Assembly (NCBI RefSeq): GCF_001612805.1
Contig: NZ_BDBD01000019.1
Location: 124,001 to 188,000, forward strand
DNA: 64,000 nt
Direction of reading: 5' to 3'
DNA from: Nocardia coubleae NBRC 108252
GTDB taxonomy: Bacteria > Actinomycetota > Actinomycetes > Mycobacteriales > Mycobacteriaceae
The position numbers and the translations under genes are program-made. Position 1 is the stretch's first letter. Each line of letters starts with the position of its first letter. The notes under the pieces were generated by a model. It was not told the DNA's origin. It searched no databases and saw only the letters and a program-made list of their open reading frames with translations. Positions 25,141 to 64,000 of this stretch are shown piece by piece.

Positions 25141-26280
25141 ATGCAGAACAACTGGGTCGCCGGGTTCCGGAACGGTGTCATCAGCCCCGATGAGCAGATC
25201 AAGCTCGCGGAATCACGCGAGTTCGCGGACGAGACTGTGCGCCATGTCCTCCACATGGCCGGCGGTGGTACGGCGGTGAGGGTGCGGCTGACCAACCGGT
25301 ACGGCGCGACGCCCCTGCGCATCGGCGCCGCTCGAGTGGCGTTGCGCAAGGCCGGCTCGGCGATCGACTCCGATGCCGATCATGAGATTCGCTTCGGTGG
25401 TGAGCCGAGCGCGGTCATCGAGCCGGGTGCGGATCTCGTGAGCGATCCGATCGACCTGCCGGTTGCCGCCGGCCAAGACCTATTGCTCAGCCTGTACCTG
25501 CCTGAATCGACGGGGTTGGCGACGTTTGCCCATCAGCCGGGCGAGATCTCCTATCTCGTCACCGGCGACCGGACCGCTGATGTGGAACTCCCCGATGCGC
25601 AGGAAGTCCCGTTCCGGTTCTTCGTCACCGGCGTGGACGTTCTCGACCCCACCGCGCCGCCGATCGCGGTGGCGTTCGGCGACTCCTGGTTCGAAGGGGT
25701 CGGCACTACAGTGAGCGCCAACCGTCGTTCCGTTGATGTACTCAACGACCGACTTACTCATGGATGGGTGGTCAACAACGGCATCGCGGGCAACCGACTC
25801 ACCGCTACCGAGGTCGGCGAATCCGGTATAGCGCGTTTCGATTCCGATGCGATCGCGGTACCCGGGGTCACCGACGTCCTGGTGAATTTCGGCATCAACG
25901 ACCTGATTCTCGGTGCGATGGGCGGGCAGCCCTCGGCGACCGCCGACGAACTGATCGCCGGCTTCACCGATCTCGCGAACCGGGCACACGCCGCAGGCCT
26001 ACGCATCCACGTCGCGACCATCGGTCCCTACGCCGGCTGCGTCTATCCCGGCATGCCGCTCGTGGAGACACAGCCCACCCGTCACACGGTCAACGAATGG
26101 CTGCGCCGGACAGACATTTTCGACTCCGTCTTCGATGTGGACAGTGCGGTGGCCGACCCCGCGCGCCCCGACTTCATCCTGCCCGAATTCGACAGCGGCG
26201 ACGGTATGCACCTCAACGACGCGGGCGCCGCGGCGATGGCGCACACGGTCGACCTTGCCGCTCTCTTCCGCGCGGATTAG
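25141..26280 (+). CDS. SGNH/GDSL hydrolase
   Basis: A 379-residue esterase/lipase-like enzyme. The N-terminal 170 residues form a beta-rich domain (VRVRLTNRYGATPLRIGAAR). The SGNH domain has block I FGDSWFEGVG with the nucleophilic serine, block II GIAGNRL, block III NFGINDL and block V SGDGMHLNDAG with the Asp/His pair. No signal peptide is present, so it appears cytoplasmic, unlike many of its relatives. The ATG at 25141 has GGAG five bases upstream; a GTG at 25135 is an alternative. Regulation by the divergent MarR is likely. The substrate is unknown. Confidence 0.88.
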   Translation: MQNNWVAGFRNGVISPDEQIKLAESREFADETVRHVLHMAGGGTAVRVRLTNRYGATPLRIGAARVALRKAGSAIDSDADHEIRFGGEPSAVIEPGADLVSDPIDLPVAAGQDLLLSLYLPESTGLATFAHQPGEISYLVTGDRTADVELPDAQEVPFRFFVTGVDVLDPTAPPIAVAFGDSWFEGVGTTVSANRRSVDVLNDRLTHGWVVNNGIAGNRLTATEVGESGIARFDSDAIAVPGVTDVLVNFGINDLILGAMGGQPSATADELIAGFTDLANRAHAAGLRIHVATIGPYAGCVYPGMPLVETQPTRHTVNEWLRRTDIFDSVFDVDSAVADPARPDFILPEFDSGDGMHLNDAGAAAMAHTVDLAALFRAD

Positions 26281-26303
26281 GCCCGCTCACCGGCATGGCA
26301 GGT

Positions 26304-26759
26304 TTATGGCCAGGTCCGGCGGATGCCCTGCGCTGTCACGGCGTAGGCCGCTGGGCCACCGCGCTCGACGGCATGATGGATGGCTGATCGAGCACTGTGC
26401 ACCCGCTCGATCATGGCGCTGATCGTCAGTTGCTGGTTGTCCAGGTAGAACATCACCGCAGCGTGCTTTTCGAGCGGGGCGCGCTCAACCGCGCGACCTT
26501 TGATTCTTCCGTCCTTGCAGAGCGGAACCCAGGCCCGAGTCAGGCCGAACTCGATCCAGGTCTCGTCCGTCGTCTCCTGAGCATCATTGGGGAAGTGGTC
26601 GACGATCCGGTGGATGTGCCACCCGAGTTCGATCAGACCTGCGGCAACCCCTTTACCGAGTCCCCGATCCAGGAAGAATTCAAGCGGCTGCTGGTAGTTC
26701 GGCTCGGACAATGGATTGGACTTCTTGTTCGTCGAGCTCGTATTCCCCCGCGACGACAT
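26304..26759 (-). CDS. VapC45-type PIN-like toxin
   Basis: A 151-residue protein. The core FFLDRGLGKGVAAGLIELGW, followed by DETWIEFGLTRAWVPLCKDG, matches the VapC45 PIN-like family: first aspartate in LDR, acidic DETW, then KDGRI. These are expected to be ribonuclease toxins. The ATG at 26759 has GGAGAG seven bases upstream but creates an 80-base overlap with the antitoxin gene. A TTG at 26711 gives a start closer to the family's usual N-terminus. It is co-transcribed downstream of its antitoxin and converges with the SGNH hydrolase gene. Confidence 0.8.
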   Translation of the reverse strand: MSSRGNTSSTNKKSNPLSEPNYQQPLEFFLDRGLGKGVAAGLIELGWHIHRIVDHFPNDAQETTDETWIEFGLTRAWVPLCKDGRIKGRAVERAPLEKHAAVMFYLDNQQLTISAMIERVHSARSAIHHAVERGGPAAYAVTAQGIRRTWP

Positions 26760-27336
26760 TGATGGGCTCTCCGGCCTTGAAGAGGTCGATGATCGCGCTG
26801 ACCGGGACTTTTGTCCGTTCGAGAACCGGGCTACCCCAGTTGAACTGTGGATCGATTACCACGGGCGCGGCCGCGGGAAAGCGCGGTAGATGCAGGCGGG
26901 TGGCGTACCCAGCCTCGCCCCAGTCGATGTAGCGCAGATAGTCGCTGATGAACTCGCGCACCGGTATCTGCCGATCGTGCACGCGGGCGAATTCGCCGTC
27001 GATGTACTCGACGAAAAGGTCGATACCGTCGGTGGCGATCCGCTTACTCGCCAGGGCGTACTCGGTGTCGAACTCTGCTCGCAGCGCCGCCACCGCAGCC
27101 TGGATCCGAGGCGTGCTGAAACGCAATTCGGTCCGTAGTGCCCGCAGCACGTAGGCCTCGACCATCGCTATGAACGGCACGCTGGCTCGACCACGTCGTT
27201 CAGGCTGCACCCGGTGAACCAGGGGGTGGCCATCGACGTCCTTCGAGAGCCACGAGTAGACGGTGCTCCTCGGGATCACCAGCTGGCGCGCCACATCAGC
27301 CGGGGTGAACAGCGCATCGGTGAACACATCGACCAT
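26680..27336 (-). CDS. VapB45-type antitoxin (HTH plus DUF433)
   Basis: A 218-residue antitoxin. The N-terminal helix-turn-helix (FTPADVARQLVIPRSTVYSW) binds DNA. The middle part is helical (FIAMVEAYVLRALRTELRF), and the C-terminal DUF433 domain (LERTKVPVSAIIDLFKAGEP, YELDEQEVQSIVRAEL) is the usual partner of PIN-like toxins. The ATG at 27336 has GGAGG seven bases upstream, better than the GTG at 27342. It precedes and overlaps the toxin gene. An eight-base inverted repeat flanks its probable promoter and may be its autoregulatory site. Confidence 0.82.
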   Translation of the reverse strand: MVDVFTDALFTPADVARQLVIPRSTVYSWLSKDVDGHPLVHRVQPERRGRASVPFIAMVEAYVLRALRTELRFSTPRIQAAVAALRAEFDTEYALASKRIATDGIDLFVEYIDGEFARVHDRQIPVREFISDYLRYIDWGEAGYATRLHLPRFPAAAPVVIDPQFNWGSPVLERTKVPVSAIIDLFKAGEPINVVAGEYELDEQEVQSIVRAELPAAA

Positions 27337-27353
27337 CAGCACACCTCCTCGAC

Positions 27354-27394
27354 CTCATCTGAGTATGTCACTACGACGATTGATAGCAGATGAG
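27354..27394 (-). promoter_or_regulatory. Inverted repeat around the vapBC45 promoter
   Basis: CTCATCTG (27354-27361) and CAGATGAG (27387-27394) are exact complements 25 bases apart, just upstream of the vapB45 ribosome-binding site. A CATACT hexamer that could be the -10 lies between them. Confidence 0.45.
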
Positions 27395-27446
27395 CTGCCG
27401 ACACGCTCAGACCAGCGCGCCGACCGACGGTGAGGACACACCGTGG

Positions 27447-28454
27447 TCATCGGACAGGCGACGCGGTCAGCAATGTCTTCCCAGATGCGTGCCCTTCGGC
27501 GAAAAGGCTGATCGCGGCCGCGGCCTCCGACAGAGGTAGGTGGCGCTGAATCACGGGGCGCAGGGATCCGGTGGTCGCTAGTTCGGCAAGGTACTGCAGG
27601 TCCGCAGTCGCGGGGCGCATGAGGAGTGGTTTGAGGGTTTGGGAGGTGAAGAGGTTGGTGAGGAGGACTGAGCCCAACCAGCGGATAGGGCCGAACCAGT
27701 TGCCCCCGGGGGCGCCTGCGGAGGAGATGAAGACTCCTTCGGGGGTGAGGGCGCGGCGGTGGTCGCGGAGTTTTCGGTTGCCTGCCAGGTCGAAGATGAT
27801 GTCGTAGGTTTCGCCGCGGGCAGCGAAATCGGTTGTGGTGTAGTCGATGACGGTGTCGGCGCCGATTTCGCGGACCATGTCGAGGTGGCGGGTGCTGCAT
27901 ACGGCAGTGACGTGGGCGCCGAGGGCTTTCGCTATCTGCACCGCGAAGGTTCCCACCCCGCCCGATGCGCCGTTGACGAGCACTCGGTGCCCGGGCGCGA
28001 GCTTGCCGATGTCTCGTAAGCCCTGGAGGGCGGTCATTCCCGAATCCGGCATGGCAGCGGCTGTTTCCATGTCCAGGCCATCGGGCACGAGGGCGAACCA
28101 TTTCACGTCGGCGCGGACGAACTCGGCGAACGCCCCGCTGGGTACTTCACCGAAAACCCGGTCTCCGACCTGGAATTCACTGACCTCGGCACCGACAGCA
28201 ACAACCTCACCGGCGAGATTCTGGCCGATCATTCGATTCTTCGGCCTGCGCAACCCGAAGCCCAAACGGAGCAAATACGGCGTGCCACTGAGTAAATGCA
28301 GGTCGCCGCTGCACAGCGATGCCGCATGCACACAGACGACCACGTCCCGCTCACCAGGCTCCGGCCGAGGCACGATTTCCGTGCGCAGAACTTCCCCACC
28401 GCCGTAGCGCGGTGCCACCCATGCCGTCATCCGGTCGGTATCCACATCGGTCAT
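27447..28454 (-). CDS. Zinc-free NAD(P)-dependent quinone oxidoreductase/alcohol dehydrogenase (MDR)
   Basis: A 335-residue medium-chain dehydrogenase/reductase. The N-terminal GroES-like domain contains GQNLAGEVVAVGAEVSEFQV, and the Rossmann fold has VLVNGASGGVGTFAVQIAKA for NADPH. The structural zinc cysteines are absent, placing it with quinone oxidoreductases and reticulon-4-interacting-protein-like reductases. AAGGAGG stands before the ATG at 28454. It is divergent from a TetR gene with two matching operators between them, so induction by the TetR ligand is likely. The substrate may be a reactive quinone or enone, which is an inference. Confidence 0.88.
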   Translation of the reverse strand: MTDVDTDRMTAWVAPRYGGGEVLRTEIVPRPEPGERDVVVCVHAASLCSGDLHLLSGTPYLLRLGFGLRRPKNRMIGQNLAGEVVAVGAEVSEFQVGDRVFGEVPSGAFAEFVRADVKWFALVPDGLDMETAAAMPDSGMTALQGLRDIGKLAPGHRVLVNGASGGVGTFAVQIAKALGAHVTAVCSTRHLDMVREIGADTVIDYTTTDFAARGETYDIIFDLAGNRKLRDHRRALTPEGVFISSAGAPGGNWFGPIRWLGSVLLTNLFTSQTLKPLLMRPATADLQYLAELATTGSLRPVIQRHLPLSEAAAAISLFAEGHASGKTLLTASPVR

Positions 28455-28472
28455 GAGCGACCCCTCCTTCGC

Positions 28473-28487
28473 ACTTACAGCGTAAGT
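28473..28487 (-). promoter_or_regulatory. TetR operator 1 (oxidoreductase side)
   Basis: ACTTAC-AGC-GTAAGT is a perfect six-base inverted repeat. A minus-strand TACGCT -10 box (28479-28484) for the oxidoreductase gene lies inside it, so binding would block that promoter. Confidence 0.65.
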
Positions 28488-28507
28488 CGCTGACCTCAGA
28501 CGCTACG

Positions 28508-28520
28508 CTTACGCCGTAAG
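28508..28520 (+). promoter_or_regulatory. TetR operator 2 (regulator side)
   Basis: CTTAC-GCC-GTAAG repeats operator 1, with centres 34 bases apart. It overlaps the end of a plus-strand TACGCT -10 box (28504-28509) for the tetR gene. Confidence 0.65.
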
Positions 28521-28538
28521 TAGGTCAAGGAGGAAAAC

Positions 28539-29180
28539 ATGCCGCCACGTACCCCGCTGAGCAGGGAACGAATCCTGCGGGCGGCGATCGCCCTGGCCGA
28601 TGCGGAGAGCCTCGACGCGCTGTCGATGCGCAAGCTCGCCAAGGCGCTCGGCGTCGAAGCCATGTCGCTGTACAACCATGTCGCCCACAAGGAGGACATC
28701 CTCGACGGGCTCATCGACCTGGTGGTCGAGGAGATCTACGTGCCCGAAGCGGGTGGTGACTGGCAGGAAGAACTACGCCGTCGCGCGATTTCGGCCCACG
28801 AGGTCCTGCTCCGGCACCGATGGGCCACCGGCCTGCTTGGCTCCCGGGTGAATGTCGGCCCCGCGATGCTGCGCTATGTCGAAGCGACCCTGGCCTGCCT
28901 GATCGCCGCGGGCTTCACCTACGAACAAGCCGACCGGGCCTGGAACGCCCTCGACAGCCACATCTACGGATTCACGCTCCAAGCCATCAATTTCCCCCTC
29001 GATCCCTCCGAATACGCTTCGTCCGCAGAGGAATTCCTTCCGCTCATCCCCACCGAAACGCATCCACACATGCACACTCTGGCCTCGCTCGTCATCGACG
29101 GAAAGCATTCGGATACAGCTGATTTCACCTTCGGCTTGAATCTGCTTCTCGAAGGGCTCGCCGGCCTGCTCCGTCGCTGA
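28539..29180 (+). CDS. TetR family regulator with TetR-type C-terminal domain
   Basis: A 213-residue regulator. The helix-turn-helix is ERILRAAIALADAESLDALS, MRKLAKALGVEAMSLYNHVA with the HKEDILDGLIDLV helix. The C-terminal region (ALDSHIYGFTLQAINFPLDP) is of the tetracycline-repressor TetR_C type. AAGGAGG precedes the ATG at 28539. It lies divergent from the oxidoreductase and almost surely binds the two CTTAC-N3-GTAAG sites between them. Confidence 0.92.
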   Translation: MPPRTPLSRERILRAAIALADAESLDALSMRKLAKALGVEAMSLYNHVAHKEDILDGLIDLVVEEIYVPEAGGDWQEELRRRAISAHEVLLRHRWATGLLGSRVNVGPAMLRYVEATLACLIAAGFTYEQADRAWNALDSHIYGFTLQAINFPLDPSEYASSAEEFLPLIPTETHPHMHTLASLVIDGKHSDTADFTFGLNLLLEGLAGLLRR

Positions 29181-29187
29181 CAACCCG

Positions 29188-29217
29188 GATCCACCCCGAC
29201 GATCGCCGGGGTGGATC
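29188..29217. terminator. Bidirectional terminator-like hairpin
   Basis: Perfect 11-base arms (GATCCACCCCG and its complement) enclose an eight-base loop in the 44-base gap between the convergent tetR and PNPOx-like genes. Confidence 0.65.
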
Positions 29218-29224
29218 GCCGAAT

Positions 29225-29710
29225 TCACTGTGTAGCAGCGGGCTTCCAGATCCTGCTACGCAGATCCATGCCACGAATGACCTGCACCCGCCACGGCGTC
29301 AACCGCAGCACATGCAACCGTGGATCACTCGGTGAGTGCCAGAAGGCACCGAGGTTGTAACCGGCGCCGCGTGGGCTCGTCTTGCGATACAGGCGCCACA
29401 CCTGAGCTTTGACGTCCACATCGTCGACCCATTCGGCGTGCGCGTCGACCGCGACGGAGTTGTTCCTCGGCTCCCAGTACGAAAAGCTGGTGTACGGATT
29501 GCCCGCGATGTGGGCCGCCTTGACCCGGGTCTTGAAGGTAGCCAGCCAGCCGAGCGGTTGCCCGTCGACCACCTCCCAGACGGGAATGAGCACCCGCGTC
29601 CGTGGCCGGTTCTTCGCGTCGACGGTGACCATGGTCGCCGAGACGATGGCGCCCACGTAGGCGTTGAATTCCTCCTCGATCGCGGCGAAGGAGTCCACTG
29701 TGATCGTCAT
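29225..29710 (-). CDS. Pyridoxamine 5'-phosphate oxidase-like flavin-binding protein
   Basis: A 161-residue split-barrel protein. ATMVTVDAKNRPRTRVLIPV and LATFKTRVKAAHIAGNPYTS followed by FSYWEPRNNSVAV are the usual PNPOx-like flavin-binding strands. Such proteins bind FMN or F420 and reduce or oxidise small molecules; the cofactor cannot be decided here. Its ATG overlaps the MFS gene stop (ATGA, read on the minus strand at 29710-29707), indicating an operon with the transporter. Confidence 0.8.
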   Translation of the reverse strand: MTITVDSFAAIEEEFNAYVGAIVSATMVTVDAKNRPRTRVLIPVWEVVDGQPLGWLATFKTRVKAAHIAGNPYTSFSYWEPRNNSVAVDAHAEWVDDVDVKAQVWRLYRKTSPRGAGYNLGAFWHSPSDPRLHVLRLTPWRVQVIRGMDLRSRIWKPAATQ

Positions 29711-31119
29711 GCGGTCACCCGCACCGGCGAGCGAAGACCGAAGACCATGACCAGCGCACCGAGACCCGCGGCGACCACCGGCACCAGCAACGCCGTCCGG
29801 TAACCGTCCAGAATCGCGCTCGGCGCCGTGGACGCCCCGATCGCTGCGGTGCTGACCGCGGTGACGATCGCCAGGCCGAGTCCCGCGCCGAACTGGAACG
29901 AGGTGTTGAGCAGCCCACCGGCCAGGCCCTGTTCCTCCTCGACGACACCGTCGGTTGCGGCGATCGTCAACGGCCCGTATACCAGTGCGAAGGCCAGGCC
30001 GAGCAGAATCATGCTGGGGAACATGGCGACGTAGGTCCAGTCGAGACCGATCGGCTGGAACAGGGCGTAGGCCAGCAGGGCGGTGAGCAGGCCGCCGAAG
30101 ATCACCCGGACATTGCCGAAGCGGTTGACCAGCCACGGCGTGAGCGTCGGCGCGAGGACGGCATCGATGCCGATGGCAAGCAGGGCCAAACCGGTCTGCA
30201 GCGGCGACCAGCCACGCAACTGCTGCAGGTACAGCACCGCGATGAACTGGAAGGCGAAGAACGAACCGGAGAACAGGATCGCGGTGAGATTGGCGCGCAC
30301 CAGCGGGCCCGACGCGAGAATGCCGAGCCGCACCAGCGGCGAACGCGAGCGCTGCTCGGCGAGGACGAACACCGTGAGCAAGGCCGCGCTGATCACCAAC
30401 ATGGCGATGGTCTGCACCGCGCTGACATGGGTCGACCGCTCCACCGCGAGGACCAGCAGCAACACGGCGCCGGTGACGCTCACCGCACCGGTCACGTCGA
30501 AACCGCCCGAAGAACGTTCGGCCGGTTCGTCTTTCGGCACCAGCACGATAGCTGCGGCCAGCACGGCGGCCGTCAGGAAGACCGGCGCGATGAAGACCCA
30601 CCGCCAGTCGATCGAGGTCAGCAGACCACCGACGACCAGACCGAGCGAGAACCCGGCCGCGGCCGTTCCGGCGTAGACGAGCAGCGCTTTGTTGCGCAAC
30701 CGGCCCTCGGGAAAGCTGGTGGTGATGATGGACAGGCCCGCCGGGGTGAGGAACGCCGCGGCGATGCCCTTCACCAGCCGGGACAGGATCAGCACCCAGC
30801 CGTCGGCGGCGAAGGCACCGAGGCCGGAGAAGACCAGGAACATCGCCAGCCAGAACAGGAACATCCGGCGCCTGCCCAGCAGGTCGGCGGCCCGTCCGCC
30901 CATCAGCATGAAACCGCCGTACCCGAGCACATAGGCGCTCACCACCCATTGCAGTTCGCCGGTTGTCATCCCCAGGTCGGCCTGAATCGCGGGGAGCGCC
31001 ACACCCATCATCGACACATCAACGCCTTCGAGGAAGATCGCCGCGCACAAGACGAGCAACATCCCCCACACCCGACCGCTCATGCGGTCGCTGTCGGCTT
31101 CTAACAGAACCATTTTCAT
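29707..31119 (-). CDS. MFS drug-efflux transporter, DHA2 (14-TM) type
   Basis: A 470-residue membrane protein with about fourteen hydrophobic segments. It has the DHA2 start FLEGVDVSMMGVALPAIQAD, the motif A region GGRAADLLGRRRMFLFWLAM and motif C-like ALLVYAGTAAAGFSLGLVVG. It probably exports hydrophobic drugs using the proton gradient. GAGGAA precedes the ATG at 31119. It is divergent from a LysR gene with a clear T-N11-A palindrome in between, and it is coupled to the PNPOx-like gene, so export and modification of one compound may go together. Confidence 0.9.
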   Translation of the reverse strand: MKMVLLEADSDRMSGRVWGMLLVLCAAIFLEGVDVSMMGVALPAIQADLGMTTGELQWVVSAYVLGYGGFMLMGGRAADLLGRRRMFLFWLAMFLVFSGLGAFAADGWVLILSRLVKGIAAAFLTPAGLSIITTSFPEGRLRNKALLVYAGTAAAGFSLGLVVGGLLTSIDWRWVFIAPVFLTAAVLAAAIVLVPKDEPAERSSGGFDVTGAVSVTGAVLLLVLAVERSTHVSAVQTIAMLVISAALLTVFVLAEQRSRSPLVRLGILASGPLVRANLTAILFSGSFFAFQFIAVLYLQQLRGWSPLQTGLALLAIGIDAVLAPTLTPWLVNRFGNVRVIFGGLLTALLAYALFQPIGLDWTYVAMFPSMILLGLAFALVYGPLTIAATDGVVEEEQGLAGGLLNTSFQFGAGLGLAIVTAVSTAAIGASTAPSAILDGYRTALLVPVVAAGLGALVMVFGLRSPVRVTA

Positions 31120-31204
31120 CCGTTCCTCGACACGCGGCCACCCTGGGACGGGTGGCAGGAATCAAGCTTCGACCAGCGGTGATGCCGGGAACAACGGTAA
31201 AGTT

Positions 31205-31232
31205 CTAACGCGTCGGTTAGGCAGACTAACCG
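31205..31232 (+). promoter_or_regulatory. LysR operator with three half-sites
   Basis: CTAAC (31205-31209), GTTAG (31216-31220) and CTAAC (31226-31230) alternate. The last two form a perfect seven-base inverted repeat, CGGTTAG-GCAGA-CTAACCG, which contains the LysR T-N11-A core. It lies 17 bases before the lysR ATG. Confidence 0.7.
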
Positions 31233-31249
31233 ATCATGGAGGGTGGTAG

Positions 31250-32131
31250 ATGGACTGGCAGGAGCTCGAGGCTTTCCGGATTCTCGCGCAGGAGTTGCAT
31301 TTCGGGCGGACCGCCGAGCGGCTGCACCTGTCGCGTGGCCGGGTGAGCCAGCTGATCAAAACGCTCGAGCACCGCATCGGCGCGCCGCTGTTCGACCGCA
31401 CCAGCCGCCGGGTCTCGCTCACACCGATCGGCAGGCGTCTGTTCGCCGATCTGGAACCGCATCACCTCGGCATCGTGGCATCGCTCGCGCGGGCCACCGA
31501 CGCCGCACGCGGTATCGGCGGCACCCTGGTAGTCGGGTTCTCCAGTCCCCTGGCCGGCGAGGCGATCCTGCGGATCGCGGACGCGTTTCGCACCGACCAC
31601 CCCGACTGCGAGGTGGTGGTCTGTGAGGTTCAGTTGTCGGATCGCTACGGCCCGCTACGCGCAGGCGACCTCGATCTGGCTCTCATCGAATTCCCGGTGG
31701 ACGAACCGGACCTCGTCTCCGGGCCCGCGATCTTCTTCGACCAGCGGGTCCTCGCCGTGTCGGCCGGACATCGGCTGGCCGACCGCGACGCGGTGAGCGT
31801 CGAGGATCTGAAGGGCGAAACCAGCATCACGATCGCTGGTCTGCCGCAGTACTTCCTGGACGCGTTCATTCCGTCGCCATCGGACGGCACCCGACCGATC
31901 GAGGCCGCCACTTCGTGGCAGGAACTGCTCACGCTGGTCGCGGCGGATCGCGGTGTCGCGGTATGCGCGGCGCAGGGCGCCGACTACTACGCCCGCCCCA
32001 CGATCACGTATCTCCCGTTCACCGACACAGCCCCGGTCGCCTACGGACTCGTCTGGCGCGGCAGCGGCGAAACAGCCATGGTCCGGGCCTTCACCCAGAC
32101 CGCCGTCGCGACCTCGAAAACCGTGCGCTGA
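31250..32131 (+). CDS. LysR family regulator of the MFS operon
   Basis: A 293-residue regulator. The N-terminal winged helix is MDWQELEAFRILAQELHFGR, TAERLHLSRGRVSQLIKTLE with PLFDRTSRRVSLTPIG. The C-terminal periplasmic-binding-like effector domain starts near residue 90 (GGTLVVGFSSPLAGEAILRI). The helix-turn-helix has RGRVSQ where most LysR proteins have QPAVS. GGAGGG lies seven bases before the ATG. It is expected to activate or repress the divergent MFS/PNPOx operon from the CTAAC/GTTAG sites. Confidence 0.9.
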   Translation: MDWQELEAFRILAQELHFGRTAERLHLSRGRVSQLIKTLEHRIGAPLFDRTSRRVSLTPIGRRLFADLEPHHLGIVASLARATDAARGIGGTLVVGFSSPLAGEAILRIADAFRTDHPDCEVVVCEVQLSDRYGPLRAGDLDLALIEFPVDEPDLVSGPAIFFDQRVLAVSAGHRLADRDAVSVEDLKGETSITIAGLPQYFLDAFIPSPSDGTRPIEAATSWQELLTLVAADRGVAVCAAQGADYYARPTITYLPFTDTAPVAYGLVWRGSGETAMVRAFTQTAVATSKTVR

Positions 32132-32146
32132 CGCCACTTCGAGCAA

Positions 32147-32207
32147 GATCATCACGCTCTGGTGGCGGCCGCCTCTCGGCAAACGCCGCCACCAGAGCGT
32201 CGTGATC
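32147..32207. repeat. Dispersed palindromic element, copy B (bidirectional terminator position)
   Basis: Two 23-base arms (32147-32169, 32185-32207) pair with two mismatches around a 15-base loop. They share GCTCTGGTGGCGGC and the flanking GATCA ends with copy A at 12347-12407. It fills the 83-base gap between the convergent lysR and NRPS genes, so it probably ends transcription from both. Confidence 0.75.
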
Positions 32208-32214
32208 AAGTGTC

Positions 32215-64000
<31,786 letters not shown>

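Overview
The window looks like chromosomal DNA of a Nocardia-type actinomycete. It is very GC-rich, uses many GTG starts and ATGA/GTGA overlaps, has several TANNNT -10 boxes placed 7-8 nt before a start codon (leaderless transcripts), and carries gene families typical of this group: encapsulin with a dye-decolourising peroxidase, WXG100/type VII-linked polymorphic toxins, VapBC45 and a giant NRPS. The genus is inferred; no rRNA or other taxonomic marker is present.

Left part (1-10.6 kb), mostly housekeeping and stress genes: the tail of a MocR-type regulator, a DUF2630 protein, a flavoprotein disulfide reductase, an Fpg/Nei glycosylase, cobF, the thyA-folA pair, a small cupin, an encapsulin nanocompartment operon (DyP peroxidase with a C-terminal cargo peptide, then the shell protein), a membrane PH-like protein, a GlxA-type regulator divergent from a chloroperoxidase-like hydrolase, and a TetR regulator.

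10.6-16.1 kb: an operon behind a TetR-type palindrome encodes an APC permease, two urea-carboxylase-associated proteins (UAAP1/UAAP2, carboxyguanidine deiminase-like) and a urea/guanidine carboxylase reduced to its carboxyltransferase half. The biotin carboxylase and biotin carrier domains are absent from the gene and from the rest of the window.

16.3-24.65 kb: an accessory island. It holds an SseB-like protein, a WXG100-like protein, an 1807-residue Rhs toxin with a nucleotidyltransferase-like tip, a candidate immunity gene and two decayed transposases. A 76-bp direct repeat borders it: the 3' end of an intact marR gene on the right and a remnant of the same gene end on the left.

25-32.2 kb: regulator/enzyme pairs (marR-SGNH hydrolase, TetR-quinone oxidoreductase, LysR-MFS plus PNPOx-like protein), most with visible palindromic operators, and a VapBC45 toxin-antitoxin pair.

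32.2-64 kb: one open reading frame on the minus strand, the C-terminal >10,590 residues of a giant NRPS whose start lies beyond the window. Nine carrier domains are visible. The order is (A-T)-CAT(Thr)-CATE-CAT(Ser)-CAT-CAT(Ser)-CAT-CAT-CATE-C-A*. The last A domain has lost its core motifs, and no carrier, thioesterase or reductase domain follows. Two palindromes of one dispersed family lie at 12.35 kb and 32.15 kb; the second sits between the convergent lysR and NRPS genes.
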